Shown piece by piece: positions 51,571 to 60,461 of a DNA stretch of 64,000 bases. The translations under genes were made by a program, and so were the position numbers. This DNA comes from Lacipirellula parvula. Lineage in GTDB: Bacteria; Planctomycetota; Planctomycetia; Pirellulales; Lacipirellulaceae. The stretch is taken from contig NZ_AP021861.1 in NCBI RefSeq assembly GCF_009177095.1, forward strand, positions 1,842,501 through 1,906,500, written 5' to 3'. The first letter of the stretch is position 1, and every line of letters starts with the position of its first letter. The notes under the pieces are model-generated. The model worked only from the letters and a program-made list of their open reading frames with translations, was not told where the DNA came from and made no database searches.

Positions 51571-52587
51571 ATGAGCGATAGCGCCTCGATCGAAAAGCAA
51601 GCCGCCGAGTTCGCCGCCCGCTACAAAGCTGTTCGCGAGCAAATCGGCCGCGTCATCGTCGGCCACGACGACATCATCCACGGCGTGCTCACCTGCCTGT
51701 TCGTCGGCGGCCACTGCTTGCTCGAAGGCGTCCCTGGCCTCGGCAAAACGCTCCTCATCCGCACGTTGGCTGAAACGCTCGACCTGCAGTTCTCGCGCAT
51801 CCAGTTCACTCCCGACTTGATGCCCGCCGACATCCTCGGCACGAACATGGTCGTCGAAAACCCCGACGGCCGCCGCACGTTCGAATTCCAAAAAGGCCCG
51901 ATCTTCACGCAGATCTGTCTCGCGGACGAAATCAACCGCGCAACGCCGAAGACGCAATCGGCGATGCTCGAAACAATGCAAGAGAAGAAGGTCAGCATCG
52001 CCGGCAAGGTCTTCCCGATGGAGCCGCCGTTCTTCGTGATGGCGACGCAGAACCCGCTCGAGCAAGAAGGCACCTACCCGCTGCCGGAAGCGCAGCTCGA
52101 CCGCTTCTTCTTCAAGCTCGTCGTCGGCTATTCGAGCCGCGAGGAACTCTCGACGATCATCGACCGCACCACCCGCGGCGTCGACGTCCGTCCCGAGAAG
52201 GTGATGGACGGCCGCGAGATCGTAAAGTGGCAGCAACTCGTCCGCGAGGTGATTATCGCCCCGCACGTGCAGGATTACATCGTGCGGCTCACCCTGGCGA
52301 CGCACCCCGAGGGCCAGTTCGCCCAACCGATCACGAACCAATACCTCCGCTGGGGCGCCAGCCCGCGCGGCGCCCAAACGGTGACGCTCGCCGCCAAAGT
52401 CCGCGCCCTGCTCGGCGGCCGCTACAACGTCAGCTTCGAAGACGTCCGCCGCGTCTTCATCCCCGCGATGCGGCATCGCGTGATCATGAACTTCGAAGCC
52501 CAAGCCGAAGGGATCGACGCCGACCACGTTCTCACCGAGATCCTCAAAAAGGTGAGCGAGAAGGGCGAAGACGCGAAGGTGGCGTGA
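51571..52587 (+). CDS. MoxR-family AAA+ ATPase
   Basis: A 338-residue AAA+ chaperone-like ATPase. Walker A GVPGLGKT (53-60), Walker B CLADEINRA (Asp119-Glu120), sensor region FVMATQNPLEQEGTYPLPEAQLDRF, then the C-terminal lid. The start at ATG 51571 is used. Followed by DUF58 and a BatA/VWA protein, the classic MoxR operon thought to help assemble or activate surface or redox proteins. The DUF58 gene begins 75 nt later. Confidence 0.93.
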   Translation: MSDSASIEKQAAEFAARYKAVREQIGRVIVGHDDIIHGVLTCLFVGGHCLLEGVPGLGKTLLIRTLAETLDLQFSRIQFTPDLMPADILGTNMVVENPDGRRTFEFQKGPIFTQICLADEINRATPKTQSAMLETMQEKKVSIAGKVFPMEPPFFVMATQNPLEQEGTYPLPEAQLDRFFFKLVVGYSSREELSTIIDRTTRGVDVRPEKVMDGREIVKWQQLVREVIIAPHVQDYIVRLTLATHPEGQFAQPITNQYLRWGASPRGAQTVTLAAKVRALLGGRYNVSFEDVRRVFIPAMRHRVIMNFEAQAEGIDADHVLTEILKKVSEKGEDAKVA

Positions 52588-52662
52588 GGAAGCTCCTCTT
52601 CTGCTGAGATGCGGCAATAATTCGGCGATGCCAACGCCCTCAATGAGTTCCTAACGCTCGCC

Positions 52663-53577
52663 ATGTCCTCTCCAACCGCCACGCAGACGACGAAGCCCAA
52701 AGCCGAGATCCTGACGCCAGAGCTCCTCGCGCAGCTCGAACGGTTGGAGCTCGTCACCCGCAAAATCTTCCGCGGGCGGATGAAGGGCGAGCGTCGCAGC
52801 AAGCGGAAAGGGCAGAGCGTCGAGTTCGCCGATTTTCGCAACTACGTCGCCGGCGACGATCTGCGGCTGCTCGATTGGAACCTTTACGCCCGCCTCGACA
52901 AGCTGATCGTCAAGCTCTTCATGGAAGAGGAGGATCTCCACTTCTACACGCTCATCGACGCCAGCATGTCGATGGATTTCGGCACGCCGACGAAGCTAGA
53001 GTACGCGAAGCAACTCGCCGCCGCGCTCGGCTTCATCGGCCTAGTGCGGGCCGACCGCGTGCGGATCGAAACCGTCGGCCAGTCGGCCGCGCAACGCGGG
53101 CCGGTTTTGCGGGGCCGCTCAAGCGTCTGGCGGATGCTTCAGCAGCTTGACGCGATCAAAGCAGGCGAACAAACCTCGCTCGCCGCGGGCGTGAAGAACT
53201 TCTGCATCCGCAACCCCGGCAAAGGCATCGTGCTGCTCATCAGCGACCTGATGGACAAGCAGGGGTACGAGACGGCCCTCCGTTATTTCGTCTCGCACGA
53301 AATGGACTGCTATGTGATACACCTCCTCTCGCAAGAGGAACTGCAGCCCGAAGTGAAAGGCGATTTGAAACTGGTCGACTGCGAAGACGCCGACGAAGCG
53401 GAGATCACCGTTAGCGCGCCGCTGCTCGCCCGCTACCAGCAAACGCTGACCGCATTCACGCGCGGGGCGCAAGAGTTCTGCACCCGCCGCGGCATCCACT
53501 ACATGCTCGCGAACAACCAGCTGCCGGTGGCCGATTTGGTCGGCCAACATCTACGCAGAAGGGGACTCGTGCGATGA
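52663..53577 (+). CDS. DUF58 domain protein
   Basis: A 304-residue DUF58 protein, usual companion of MoxR. The conserved SVEFADFRNYVAGDDLRLLDWN lies at about 51-72, followed by a VWA-like fold with DASMSMDF (DxSxS metal site). It ends in GLVR and its TGA stop (53575-53577) overlaps the ATG of the inserted four-helix-bundle ORF. Function inferred from context: a partner of MoxR in complex assembly. Complete. Confidence 0.9.
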   Translation: MSSPTATQTTKPKAEILTPELLAQLERLELVTRKIFRGRMKGERRSKRKGQSVEFADFRNYVAGDDLRLLDWNLYARLDKLIVKLFMEEEDLHFYTLIDASMSMDFGTPTKLEYAKQLAAALGFIGLVRADRVRIETVGQSAAQRGPVLRGRSSVWRMLQQLDAIKAGEQTSLAAGVKNFCIRNPGKGIVLLISDLMDKQGYETALRYFVSHEMDCYVIHLLSQEELQPEVKGDLKLVDCEDADEAEITVSAPLLARYQQTLTAFTRGAQEFCTRRGIHYMLANNQLPVADLVGQHLRRRGLVR

Positions 53578-53993
53578 ATCATGCTGACATCGAGGGAATG
53601 ACGAATTCCCGAATGACGAATGACGAATGCCAGAGTGCAGAATCGCCGGTTTACGACTTAGAGGAACGCACTGCTGCATTTGCCGAAACGGTGATCGACT
53701 TCGTTCTTGAAATAGATCGCGGTCCAGTCACCTCGCCGCTGATTTCGCAACTCGTTCGCTCCGCCACTAGTGTTGGCGCGAACTACTGCGAAGCAGACGA
53801 CGCCGAATCTAAGAAGGACTTTCGGCATAAGATCGGACTATGCCGCAAGGAAGCAAGAGAAACCAAATATTGGTTTCGCATGGTGGTCAGAGCGATGCCC
53901 GAGACGAAGAAAGCTGCACGCTCATTGTGGAAAGAGGCGAACGAGTTGCATTTGATTTTTTCCAAGATCCGCTGCTCCTGCGACAAGGCTTAA
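53574..53993 (+). CDS. Four-helix-bundle protein (23S rRNA intervening-sequence/S23 family)
   Basis: A 139-residue protein in one operon gap. The family pattern is clear: DLEERTAAFAETVIDFV, then LISQLVRSATSVGANYCEAD, KKDFRHKIGLCRKEARETKYWF and the last helix KAARSLWKEANELHLIF. The N-terminus reads through the left repeat arm: ATGACGAAT units give the residues MTNSRMTNDE. The ATG at 53574 overlaps the DUF58 stop; ATGs at 53598 or 53613 are alternatives. Members of this family lie within rRNA genes of some bacteria, or stand alone, and the fold is shared with Avd accessory proteins of retroelements. Flanked on both sides by tandem-unit inverted arms. Confidence 0.85.
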   Translation: MNHADIEGMTNSRMTNDECQSAESPVYDLEERTAAFAETVIDFVLEIDRGPVTSPLISQLVRSATSVGANYCEADDAESKKDFRHKIGLCRKEARETKYWFRMVVRAMPETKKAARSLWKEANELHLIFSKIRCSCDKA

Positions 53994-54040
53994 ACCAATG
54001 CGCATTTCCATTCGTCATTCGTCATTCGTCATTCGTCATT
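53596..54040. mobile_element. Candidate element: four-helix-bundle ORF bounded by tandem-unit inverted arms
   Basis: The right arm is four copies of the 7-mer CATTCGT (54009-54036) plus CATT; the left arm (53596-53629) is made of GAATG and two full ACGAATG units, its reverse complement. The 445-bp unit separates DUF58 from BatA, which normally adjoin. ATGAA occurs on each outer side (53574-53578 and 54042-54046) and may be a 5-bp target duplication. No transposase inside. Confidence 0.6.
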
Positions 54041-54041
54041 T

Positions 54042-56099
54042 ATGAACGAGCTGTTTCGCAACACGCTAGGCCCCGCCGCTTGGGTCGCGATCGGCATCGT
54101 GCCGCCCGCGATCTTTGCGCTCTATTTCCTCAAGCTCAAACGCCAGCCGCTTGAGGTGCCGAGCACCTACCTTTGGACGAAGGTGATCGAAGACCTCCAC
54201 GTGAACAGCCTCTGGCAGCGACTTCGCCAAAGCCTGCTGCTCTTTCTGCAGTTGTTGCTCGTCGGGCTTGCGATCTTGGCGCTGCTACGGCCGGGATGGT
54301 TGGGTGAATCGCTCATCGGCCAAAAGTTTGTTTTCCTGATCGACCGTTCCGCCAGCATGTCGACCGGCGATAGCGATGGCGGCACACGGCTCGACGCCGC
54401 GAAGAAACGCGTCGGCTCGCTCATCGATCAAATGGGTTCCGACATGTCGGCGATGATTATCGCGTTCGACGACGAGCCCGACGTGGTGCAAGAGTTCACC
54501 GACAACAAACGGCTGCTGCGCGACGCTCTCGACCACATCACCGCGACCGCTAAGCCGACGAACATCCGCGGCGCTCTCGAACTCGCTGGCGGTTTCGCTA
54601 ACTCGGCGCCGGCGGCGAGCGCTGATGGCAGCGAACCGACGGACGAAACGCCCGCGGCCGCTCCGCAAGAACGCGTCGAACTCTACATTTTCAGCGACGG
54701 CCGTTTCGGACCGGTCGCCGAATTCTCGATGGGTAATCTGCAGCCCAAGTACCTCCCCATCGGCTCGTTCGATACGAACAACCTCGCAATCACTGCGTTC
54801 AACACCCGCCGCAACGACGCCCGGCCGGAAGATCGGCAGGCGTTCGTGCAAGTCGCTAACTACAGCGACGAGCCGCAAACCTCGACCGTTGAACTCTATC
54901 ACGACGGCCAATTGCTCGACGCGGCGGAGATTACCGTCCCCGACGGCGACGCCACGGGCGTCACCTTCAATCTTGGCGCCGCTGCGACGGGCAAGCTCGA
55001 AGCACGGCTCACGCCGCCGACCGACGCGAACGATCGACTGCCGCTCGACAACCGCGGCTACGCCGTGCTCGACCCGCAGAAGCAATCGCGGATCCTGCTC
55101 GTCACTCCGGGCAACAATGCGTTGAAACTCGCGCTGACGACCGGCCGCGCCCAGCGGCTCGGCAAAGTCGAAGTCGTCTCGCCCGAGGCCATCGGCACGC
55201 CCGACTTCCAACGGCGAATGGGCGCCGAGACTTACGACCTCGTGATTTTCGATCAGTGTGCTCCCGAGAAGCCGGAGCAAATGCCGCTGGCGAACACGCT
55301 CTTCATCGGCCGCGTGCCGCCGCTGCCGGGCTGGACCGAGAAGTCGTCGACTGAAGTGGTCGAGTTGCCGCAAATCATCGACTGGCAACGGAGCCACCCG
55401 CTGCTCGCGCTGGTCGAACTCGGCAACGTCGGCGTCATCAACAGCCACATCGTCCGTCCCCCCGCGGGCGGCAAGACGCTGATCGATTCGACCAAGGGGC
55501 CGCTGATGGCGATCGCTCCCCGCGACGGGTTCGAGGACGCGGTGCTCGGCTTCGAGATCGTCGGCCGCGACGCCGACGGCGATATGACGGCGAACACCAA
55601 CTGGCCCCGATACTTCAGCTTTCCGAACTTCTGTTTGAATGTTTTTCAGTATCTTGGCGGGGCGTCGGAAGAGGGACAGAACCAGGTGATCCGCCCTGGC
55701 GAGCCGGCCGAGATCGACTTGCCGGAAACCAAGGGGGCGCTCGCGGTGATCCTGCCCGACGGTTCGCGCCGGCCGGTCGAGGCGCCGAAAGCCGGAAAAT
55801 TGGCGTTTCACGAGACAGATCAGCTTGGCGCGTACGAAGTTCAAGCAGGGAGCGAGGTGGTTGCTCGGTTCGCGGTCAACCTCTTCGACCGCCAGGAGAG
55901 CGACATCCGGCTTCGCACCCGCCAGGAGGGGGATGAGGGCCTGCAGGAAGTGGCGTCACTTTCTATCGGTTACGACGACGTGAAGGCCGAATCGCCCTCC
56001 TCCCCGATGCGAAAAGAGCTCTGGACGGGACTCCTGTTGGCGGCCCTGGCAGTGCTGGTTTTCGAGTGGTATATCTATAACCGACGAGTGTACATCTGA
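54042..56099 (+). CDS. BatA-type VWA-domain membrane protein
   Basis: A 685-residue protein. Two N-terminal membrane segments (13-30 and 66-82) enclose the conserved BatA loop (KLKRQPLEVPSTYLWTK). A VWA domain with the metal site DRSASMS (Asp101, Ser103, Ser105) lies outside; a long extracytoplasmic region without known domains follows (300-640, with FNTRRNDARPEDRQAFVQV); a final span (about 658-676) ends the protein. Third gene of the MoxR operon. Because of the insertion, no Shine-Dalgarno is visible before the ATG. Confidence 0.88.
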   Translation: MNELFRNTLGPAAWVAIGIVPPAIFALYFLKLKRQPLEVPSTYLWTKVIEDLHVNSLWQRLRQSLLLFLQLLLVGLAILALLRPGWLGESLIGQKFVFLIDRSASMSTGDSDGGTRLDAAKKRVGSLIDQMGSDMSAMIIAFDDEPDVVQEFTDNKRLLRDALDHITATAKPTNIRGALELAGGFANSAPAASADGSEPTDETPAAAPQERVELYIFSDGRFGPVAEFSMGNLQPKYLPIGSFDTNNLAITAFNTRRNDARPEDRQAFVQVANYSDEPQTSTVELYHDGQLLDAAEITVPDGDATGVTFNLGAAATGKLEARLTPPTDANDRLPLDNRGYAVLDPQKQSRILLVTPGNNALKLALTTGRAQRLGKVEVVSPEAIGTPDFQRRMGAETYDLVIFDQCAPEKPEQMPLANTLFIGRVPPLPGWTEKSSTEVVELPQIIDWQRSHPLLALVELGNVGVINSHIVRPPAGGKTLIDSTKGPLMAIAPRDGFEDAVLGFEIVGRDADGDMTANTNWPRYFSFPNFCLNVFQYLGGASEEGQNQVIRPGEPAEIDLPETKGALAVILPDGSRRPVEAPKAGKLAFHETDQLGAYEVQAGSEVVARFAVNLFDRQESDIRLRTRQEGDEGLQEVASLSIGYDDVKAESPSSPMRKELWTGLLLAALAVLVFEWYIYNRRVYI

Positions 56100-56213
56100 C
56101 GGCGGCCGGAGCCGGGCCTGAGCTACGGCGGCACGTCGTTTGCCCTCTCGAGGGCGGCCTTCCGGCCGGAGGCCGAGATCACTCGCCATCATCTGCTGAG
56201 GACGCGGCGGCAA

Positions 56214-56942
56214 ATGCCCAAGACCATTAAGCCACGCAAGGCTCGGAAACCGAAGGGAGATGGCAAGACGCTCCACCGGTTTATCGAGAACGACCTCATC
56301 CGCCGCGTGAGCTACAACGAATACCGGGATAAGGTCGCGCGAGCCTACGGCGGGCCGAAGGGTGCCCTCCTGACTGTCGCCAGCACGCTTTCGCTCCACA
56401 TTCCGCTCGGCGAGCGGGTCTTTCGCTCGCGGAAGTTCGATTTGACGGGCGCCAAGTCGATTCTCGACGTCGGCAGCGGCGCGGGCCAATTGGCCGGCCA
56501 TCTGCTGAAGTACGGCGACCCCGACGCCTCGGTCACCTGCACCGACCTGAGCAGCCAAATGCTGCGGCGGGCCCGCAATCGCCTGAAGAGCGACCGGCCG
56601 CGGTTCGTCTCGTGTGATTTGTCGCAACTACCGTTCGCGGACGGTTCGTTCGACTGCATCACCTGCGGCTATGTGCTCGAGCATTTGCCGAACGCCGAGA
56701 CCGGCCTCGCCGAAATGTCGCGCGTCCTGCAGACCGGCGGCCGGATGTTCCTGCTGACGACCGAGGACAGCTTCTCGGGCGCTTGGACGAGCCGCCTGTG
56801 GTTGTGCCGCACATACAACCGTAAGGAACTGATGCGGGTTTGTGAAACGCTGGATCTGCACTGGAAGCAGGAGATCTGGTTCACGCGGATGCACAAAGCC
56901 TTCCGCGCCGGCGGCATCTGCGTCGAGATCCAGAAGCGGTAG
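56214..56942 (+). CDS. Class I SAM-dependent methyltransferase
   Basis: A 242-residue enzyme. The SAM-binding loop ILDVGSGAG is at 83-91; motif II-like TCTDLSSQML and motif III (LPFADGSFDCITCGYVLEHLP) follow, as in UbiE/COQ5-like methyltransferases. A basic N-terminus (KTIKPRKARKPK) precedes the domain. The substrate is unknown. About 115 nt after the BatA gene; the gap holds a GC-rich imperfect palindrome at about 56153-56175. Confidence 0.88.
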   Translation: MPKTIKPRKARKPKGDGKTLHRFIENDLIRRVSYNEYRDKVARAYGGPKGALLTVASTLSLHIPLGERVFRSRKFDLTGAKSILDVGSGAGQLAGHLLKYGDPDASVTCTDLSSQMLRRARNRLKSDRPRFVSCDLSQLPFADGSFDCITCGYVLEHLPNAETGLAEMSRVLQTGGRMFLLTTEDSFSGAWTSRLWLCRTYNRKELMRVCETLDLHWKQEIWFTRMHKAFRAGGICVEIQKR

Positions 56943-56951
56943 AGAAGAGGA

Positions 56952-57050
56952 TTAACCACGGAACACACGAAAACGACGAAAGAATTATAAGAGGCGCTTA
57001 ACTGCCTTTCTTAATTTTCTTTTTCGTTCCTTTCGTGTGTTTCGTGGTTA
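56952..57050. repeat. ACCACGGAACACACG-type inverted repeat
   Basis: The left arm TTAACCACGGAACACACG (56952) and right arm CGTGTGTTTCGTGGTTA (ending 57050) bracket an A/T-rich centre. Same family as 36279-36463. It lies between the convergent methyltransferase and DUF5009 genes. Confidence 0.88.
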
Positions 57051-57072
57051 GAAATGCATTTCTGCATTCGGC

Positions 57073-58284
57073 TCAAATCCGCAGAAACAACTGCCGCCGG
57101 TACATCCAGTAGCAGATCAGCCAGATGAACGCCCCCACAGCAAGATTCTGCAGCAGCGGTTCCCACGCCGGTCCGAAGAGCGTGAATATCGCCGCGCCGA
57201 AGTGCCGTAGATAGTTCTCCAGCGTCCAGTGGGCGATGAGGTGAATGAGCGCGTAGGCGGCGATCGAGTTCATTCCCACGACCACCGCCGGGAAGGCCCA
57301 GCGACGCCAACCCTTCAGGTCGACGATCGCGTAGAGCAGCCCGAGCGTCAGCAGGCTGAGGCCGCCAGCGGCGAGCGTGAAGCTTGGCGTCCAGATCTTC
57401 TTCACGATCGGGCAAACGCCCGCGAAGTGGCAAGCCAAGCCGAGGCCCAGCGCCACGGCGCCGCTCGCGAGCAGCGTCAACAACTTCCGCCGCGGCGCTC
57501 CATTGCCACGCAGCAGTTCGCCGGCTATCAGGCCAAAAATCATCGTCGCCAGCGAAGGAACAAAATTAAGCGTGTTGTAGCCGCCGCCGTTGGCGACCCA
57601 CGGCTCCGGCCGTGGAAAGAGGTTCAGCAGCCAGCCGTCGAAGTAGTGAGCCGGGTGGGCGTTCTTGTTCCAGTGGGCCCAGAAGCCTTCGTAGTAAACG
57701 TGCCCGTTGACCGCCGCGTAGTCGTAGTCGCCCGCCGGCAGCGGCCAGAGTGCGAATAGCAGCCAATAGCCGGCAAGGATCGCCGCCGCGACGCCGAGCT
57801 GCACCCGCCAGCCGCGGTTCCACAGCAGGAATAAAAACACGTAGCCGAGGCCGATTTGCGAGACGACGTCTTCGAGCGTCCAGTCGGTCGCATCGTCGCC
57901 TTCGGACCGCAGGAAGACGCCGATGAGAATCAGCAGCAGCGACCGGTAGACGGCGTGCCCCAGCATTCGCCCGAACGAATCGCCTCGCCGTTGCCGCGCC
58001 GCGTATGAAAACGCCGCCGCCGCCCCGACGACGAACATGAACGACGGCTGAATCATGTCCCACAGGACGATGCCGGACCATTCCACATGCTCGAACTGCC
58101 GCGCGAATGCCTGAATCCACGGCGAGTCGGGATACCCTTCGCGCACCGCAGAGGTCCAGCCGTTAGGCGCATCAAGCAGCACCAACAGCAGCATCACGAG
58201 GCCGCGGTAGACGTCGATCGACGCCAAACGCTGCGACGGGATCGCAGCGCCGACAGGCGCGGTTGCAGATGGCGGACGTTCCAT
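57073..58284 (-). CDS. DUF5009/heparan-glucosaminide acetyltransferase-like membrane protein
   Basis: A 403-residue membrane protein with about 10-11 hydrophobic spans. The N-terminal RLASIDVYRGLVMLLLVL carries the conserved Asp of the acyltransferase group. WDMIQPSFMFVVGAAAAFSY and the C-terminal region GMNSIAAYALIHLIAHW are typical of DUF5009/NagX-like proteins. It probably transfers an acyl group to an amino sugar or cell-surface glycan; this is family-based inference. The neighbouring NagB-like gene fits an amino-sugar context. Confidence 0.82.
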   Translation of the reverse strand: MERPPSATAPVGAAIPSQRLASIDVYRGLVMLLLVLLDAPNGWTSAVREGYPDSPWIQAFARQFEHVEWSGIVLWDMIQPSFMFVVGAAAAFSYAARQRRGDSFGRMLGHAVYRSLLLILIGVFLRSEGDDATDWTLEDVVSQIGLGYVFLFLLWNRGWRVQLGVAAAILAGYWLLFALWPLPAGDYDYAAVNGHVYYEGFWAHWNKNAHPAHYFDGWLLNLFPRPEPWVANGGGYNTLNFVPSLATMIFGLIAGELLRGNGAPRRKLLTLLASGAVALGLGLACHFAGVCPIVKKIWTPSFTLAAGGLSLLTLGLLYAIVDLKGWRRWAFPAVVVGMNSIAAYALIHLIAHWTLENYLRHFGAAIFTLFGPAWEPLLQNLAVGAFIWLICYWMYRRQLFLRI

Positions 58285-58358
58285 CACCCCTCCTCAAGCC
58301 CGCCCCCTCAAGCGGGGACGGGGACAAGTTGCGAGTACGTCCACCTGTTGTAGCGCCG

Positions 58359-60353
58359 TTACAGCACCGAGTCGAGATCGCCCTTCCAGCGGACGAACCC
58401 TTCGATCGCTTCGTACTCGGCGAGGCCGAGCTTGTCGTAGGTTTCGGCCGTGGTGCGGTTCCGCTGTTCGGCGCGTTGCCAGAACTCGCGGGGGTCATTA
58501 CCCGGGAACAAGGCGCGGTCTTTTTGCGATTCGTGCTTGAAGATTGCCGCACGCTTCCGCAGGAGTTCCTGGGGGCTGAGCGGGACCGCCATCTCAATTT
58601 GATGGGCGCCCCATTCCTGCCAGGCGCCGCGGTAGAGCCAGACTTGGCACTGCTGGTACCACTCGTCCCCTTCGGCTTCGATCTGCTTGCACGCCTGCAG
58701 GATCGCAGCGAGGCAGGTGCGGTGCGTGCCGTGCGGATCGGAAAGATCGCCCGCCGCGTAGACCTGGTGCGGCTGCACCTTGCGGAGCAGTTCGACGGTG
58801 ATGCGAATATCGTCGTCGCCGAGCGGCTTCTTGCGGACGCGGCCCGTTTCGTAGAACGGCATGTCCATGAAGTGGAGCTGCGATTCGGGGATGTTGCAGC
58901 AGCGGGTCGCCGAGCGTGCTTCCGCGCGGCGGATCGTCCCCTTGATGAACTGCACTTCGGGGCTGTCGACCTGGCCCTGTTGCTTGTGCTTCACGAACTC
59001 GTCGATGTGCCGTTCGAACTCGGCGGTCCGTTCGGGATCGATGTTAAACTTGCGGTTGAACTCCGAGACGAAGTCCATGAACGTGATCGCATCGTCGTCG
59101 AAGACCGCGATGTTGCCGGAGGTCTGGTAAGCGACGTGCACCTCGTGGCCCTGGTCGACGAGCCGGATGAGCGTGCCGCCCATCGAAATCACGTCGTCGT
59201 CAGGATGCGGCGAGAAGATCAGCACTCGTTTTGGGAAGCAGCCTTCGCCGAAGCGGAGCGAATCGCCGGCGCGGCGGGCATGTTCCGGCTTGCCGCCCGG
59301 CCAACCAGTGATTGTCTGCTGCAACTCGCGGAAGACTTCGATGTTCAGGTTGTAGGCGCGGCCTTGGCTGGCGAGCAGGTCTTGCAGGCCCTCTTCGTTG
59401 TAGTCTTCCTCGGTGAGCTTCAGGATCGGCTTCTGCACCTTCTGGGCGAGCCAAATGACGGCCTTGCGGATCGCGGCGTTGTCCCAATTCACGGGGCCGA
59501 CGAGCCACGGGCTGCGACGACGCGTGAGGGCATCCGCCGCCGCGTCGTCGAGCACGAACTGAGCGTTCGGGTGCGTTTGCAGGAAGCTTGCGGCGACAAT
59601 CGCTGAGATCTCACCCTCGACCGCCTTGGCAACGACGGCCGACTTCCCTTCGCCGTAGGCCATCAGAATGACCTTTTTGGCTTCGAGAATCGTGCCGACG
59701 CCCATCGTGATCGCCCGGCGCGGGACGTTCTCTTCCGCGAAGAAGTCGCTCGCCGCATCGCGACGGGTCTTCTTGTCGAGCGTGATCATACGGGTGCGGC
59801 TGTCTCGACCCGAACCAGGTTCATTGAAGCCGATGTGACCCGTGCGGCCGATGCCGAGGATCTGGATGTCGATGCCGCCCGCTTCAACGATCTTCGCTTC
59901 GTAGTTGCGGCAGTACTCTTCGACTTGCGTGTCGGCGAGCGTGCCGTCGGGGACGTGCACGTTCTCTTCGAGAATATCGACGTGGTCGAACAGATTCTCG
60001 TGCATGAAGCGGACGTAGCTCTGGAGCTCGTCGGGCTGCATCGGGAAGTATTCGTCGAGGTTGAACGTGACCACGTTCTGGAACGACAGACCTTCCTGCT
60101 GGTGGAGCCGCACGAGCTCTGCGTAGACGCCGACCGGGGTGCTGCCCGTGGCGAGGCCGAGGACCGTCTTGCGACCTTGCGAATTCCGCTCGCGGATGAA
60201 CGCGGCGATTTCCGCGGCGACGGCTTTGCTCGCTTCACCGGCATGACGGTAAACGCGGCAGGGAATCTTCTCGGGGCAGGAGCTGTGATCGTGCATGGAG
60301 GTGGCGTCGGTGGGTTGAAGGGCGCCGGCGACGGGCGAATCAATCGTACTCAT
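58359..60353 (-). CDS. Glucosamine-6-phosphate deaminase-like protein fused to a PIG-L deacetylase-like domain
   Basis: 664 residues. The N-terminal NagB-like half (about 30-280) has NLDEYFPM (Asp100 = E. coli Asp72), His173 and Glu178 in GIGRTGHIGFNEPG. The position of E. coli Asp141 is Thr171, so one catalytic residue is lost or replaced. The C-terminal half from about 375 has PIG-L/LmbE-type zinc binding: SPHPDDDVISMGG (His383, Asp385, Asp386) and DPHGTHR. The arrangement resembles BT_0258-type two-domain proteins of Bacteroides. The substrate may be GlcNAc-6-P or a related amino sugar; unproven. Start ATG 60353. Confidence 0.9.
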   Translation of the reverse strand: MSTIDSPVAGALQPTDATSMHDHSSCPEKIPCRVYRHAGEASKAVAAEIAAFIRERNSQGRKTVLGLATGSTPVGVYAELVRLHQQEGLSFQNVVTFNLDEYFPMQPDELQSYVRFMHENLFDHVDILEENVHVPDGTLADTQVEEYCRNYEAKIVEAGGIDIQILGIGRTGHIGFNEPGSGRDSRTRMITLDKKTRRDAASDFFAEENVPRRAITMGVGTILEAKKVILMAYGEGKSAVVAKAVEGEISAIVAASFLQTHPNAQFVLDDAAADALTRRRSPWLVGPVNWDNAAIRKAVIWLAQKVQKPILKLTEEDYNEEGLQDLLASQGRAYNLNIEVFRELQQTITGWPGGKPEHARRAGDSLRFGEGCFPKRVLIFSPHPDDDVISMGGTLIRLVDQGHEVHVAYQTSGNIAVFDDDAITFMDFVSEFNRKFNIDPERTAEFERHIDEFVKHKQQGQVDSPEVQFIKGTIRRAEARSATRCCNIPESQLHFMDMPFYETGRVRKKPLGDDDIRITVELLRKVQPHQVYAAGDLSDPHGTHRTCLAAILQACKQIEAEGDEWYQQCQVWLYRGAWQEWGAHQIEMAVPLSPQELLRKRAAIFKHESQKDRALFPGNDPREFWQRAEQRNRTTAETYDKLGLAEYEAIEGFVRWKGDLDSVL

Positions 60354-60461
60354 ACAGGGCTAAGGAAGGCCTTATTCGTGGTGGGCGAGGTCGCCCCAAA
60401 AGCGGACCTCGATCATTACTGCGTGCGCGTTCGTGAGTGTGAATCTCACATTCTAACCGAC

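Noticed and set aside
54285-55844. 519-codon open frame on the minus strand
   Set aside because: Antisense to the BatA/VWA gene; no domain, no start signal.
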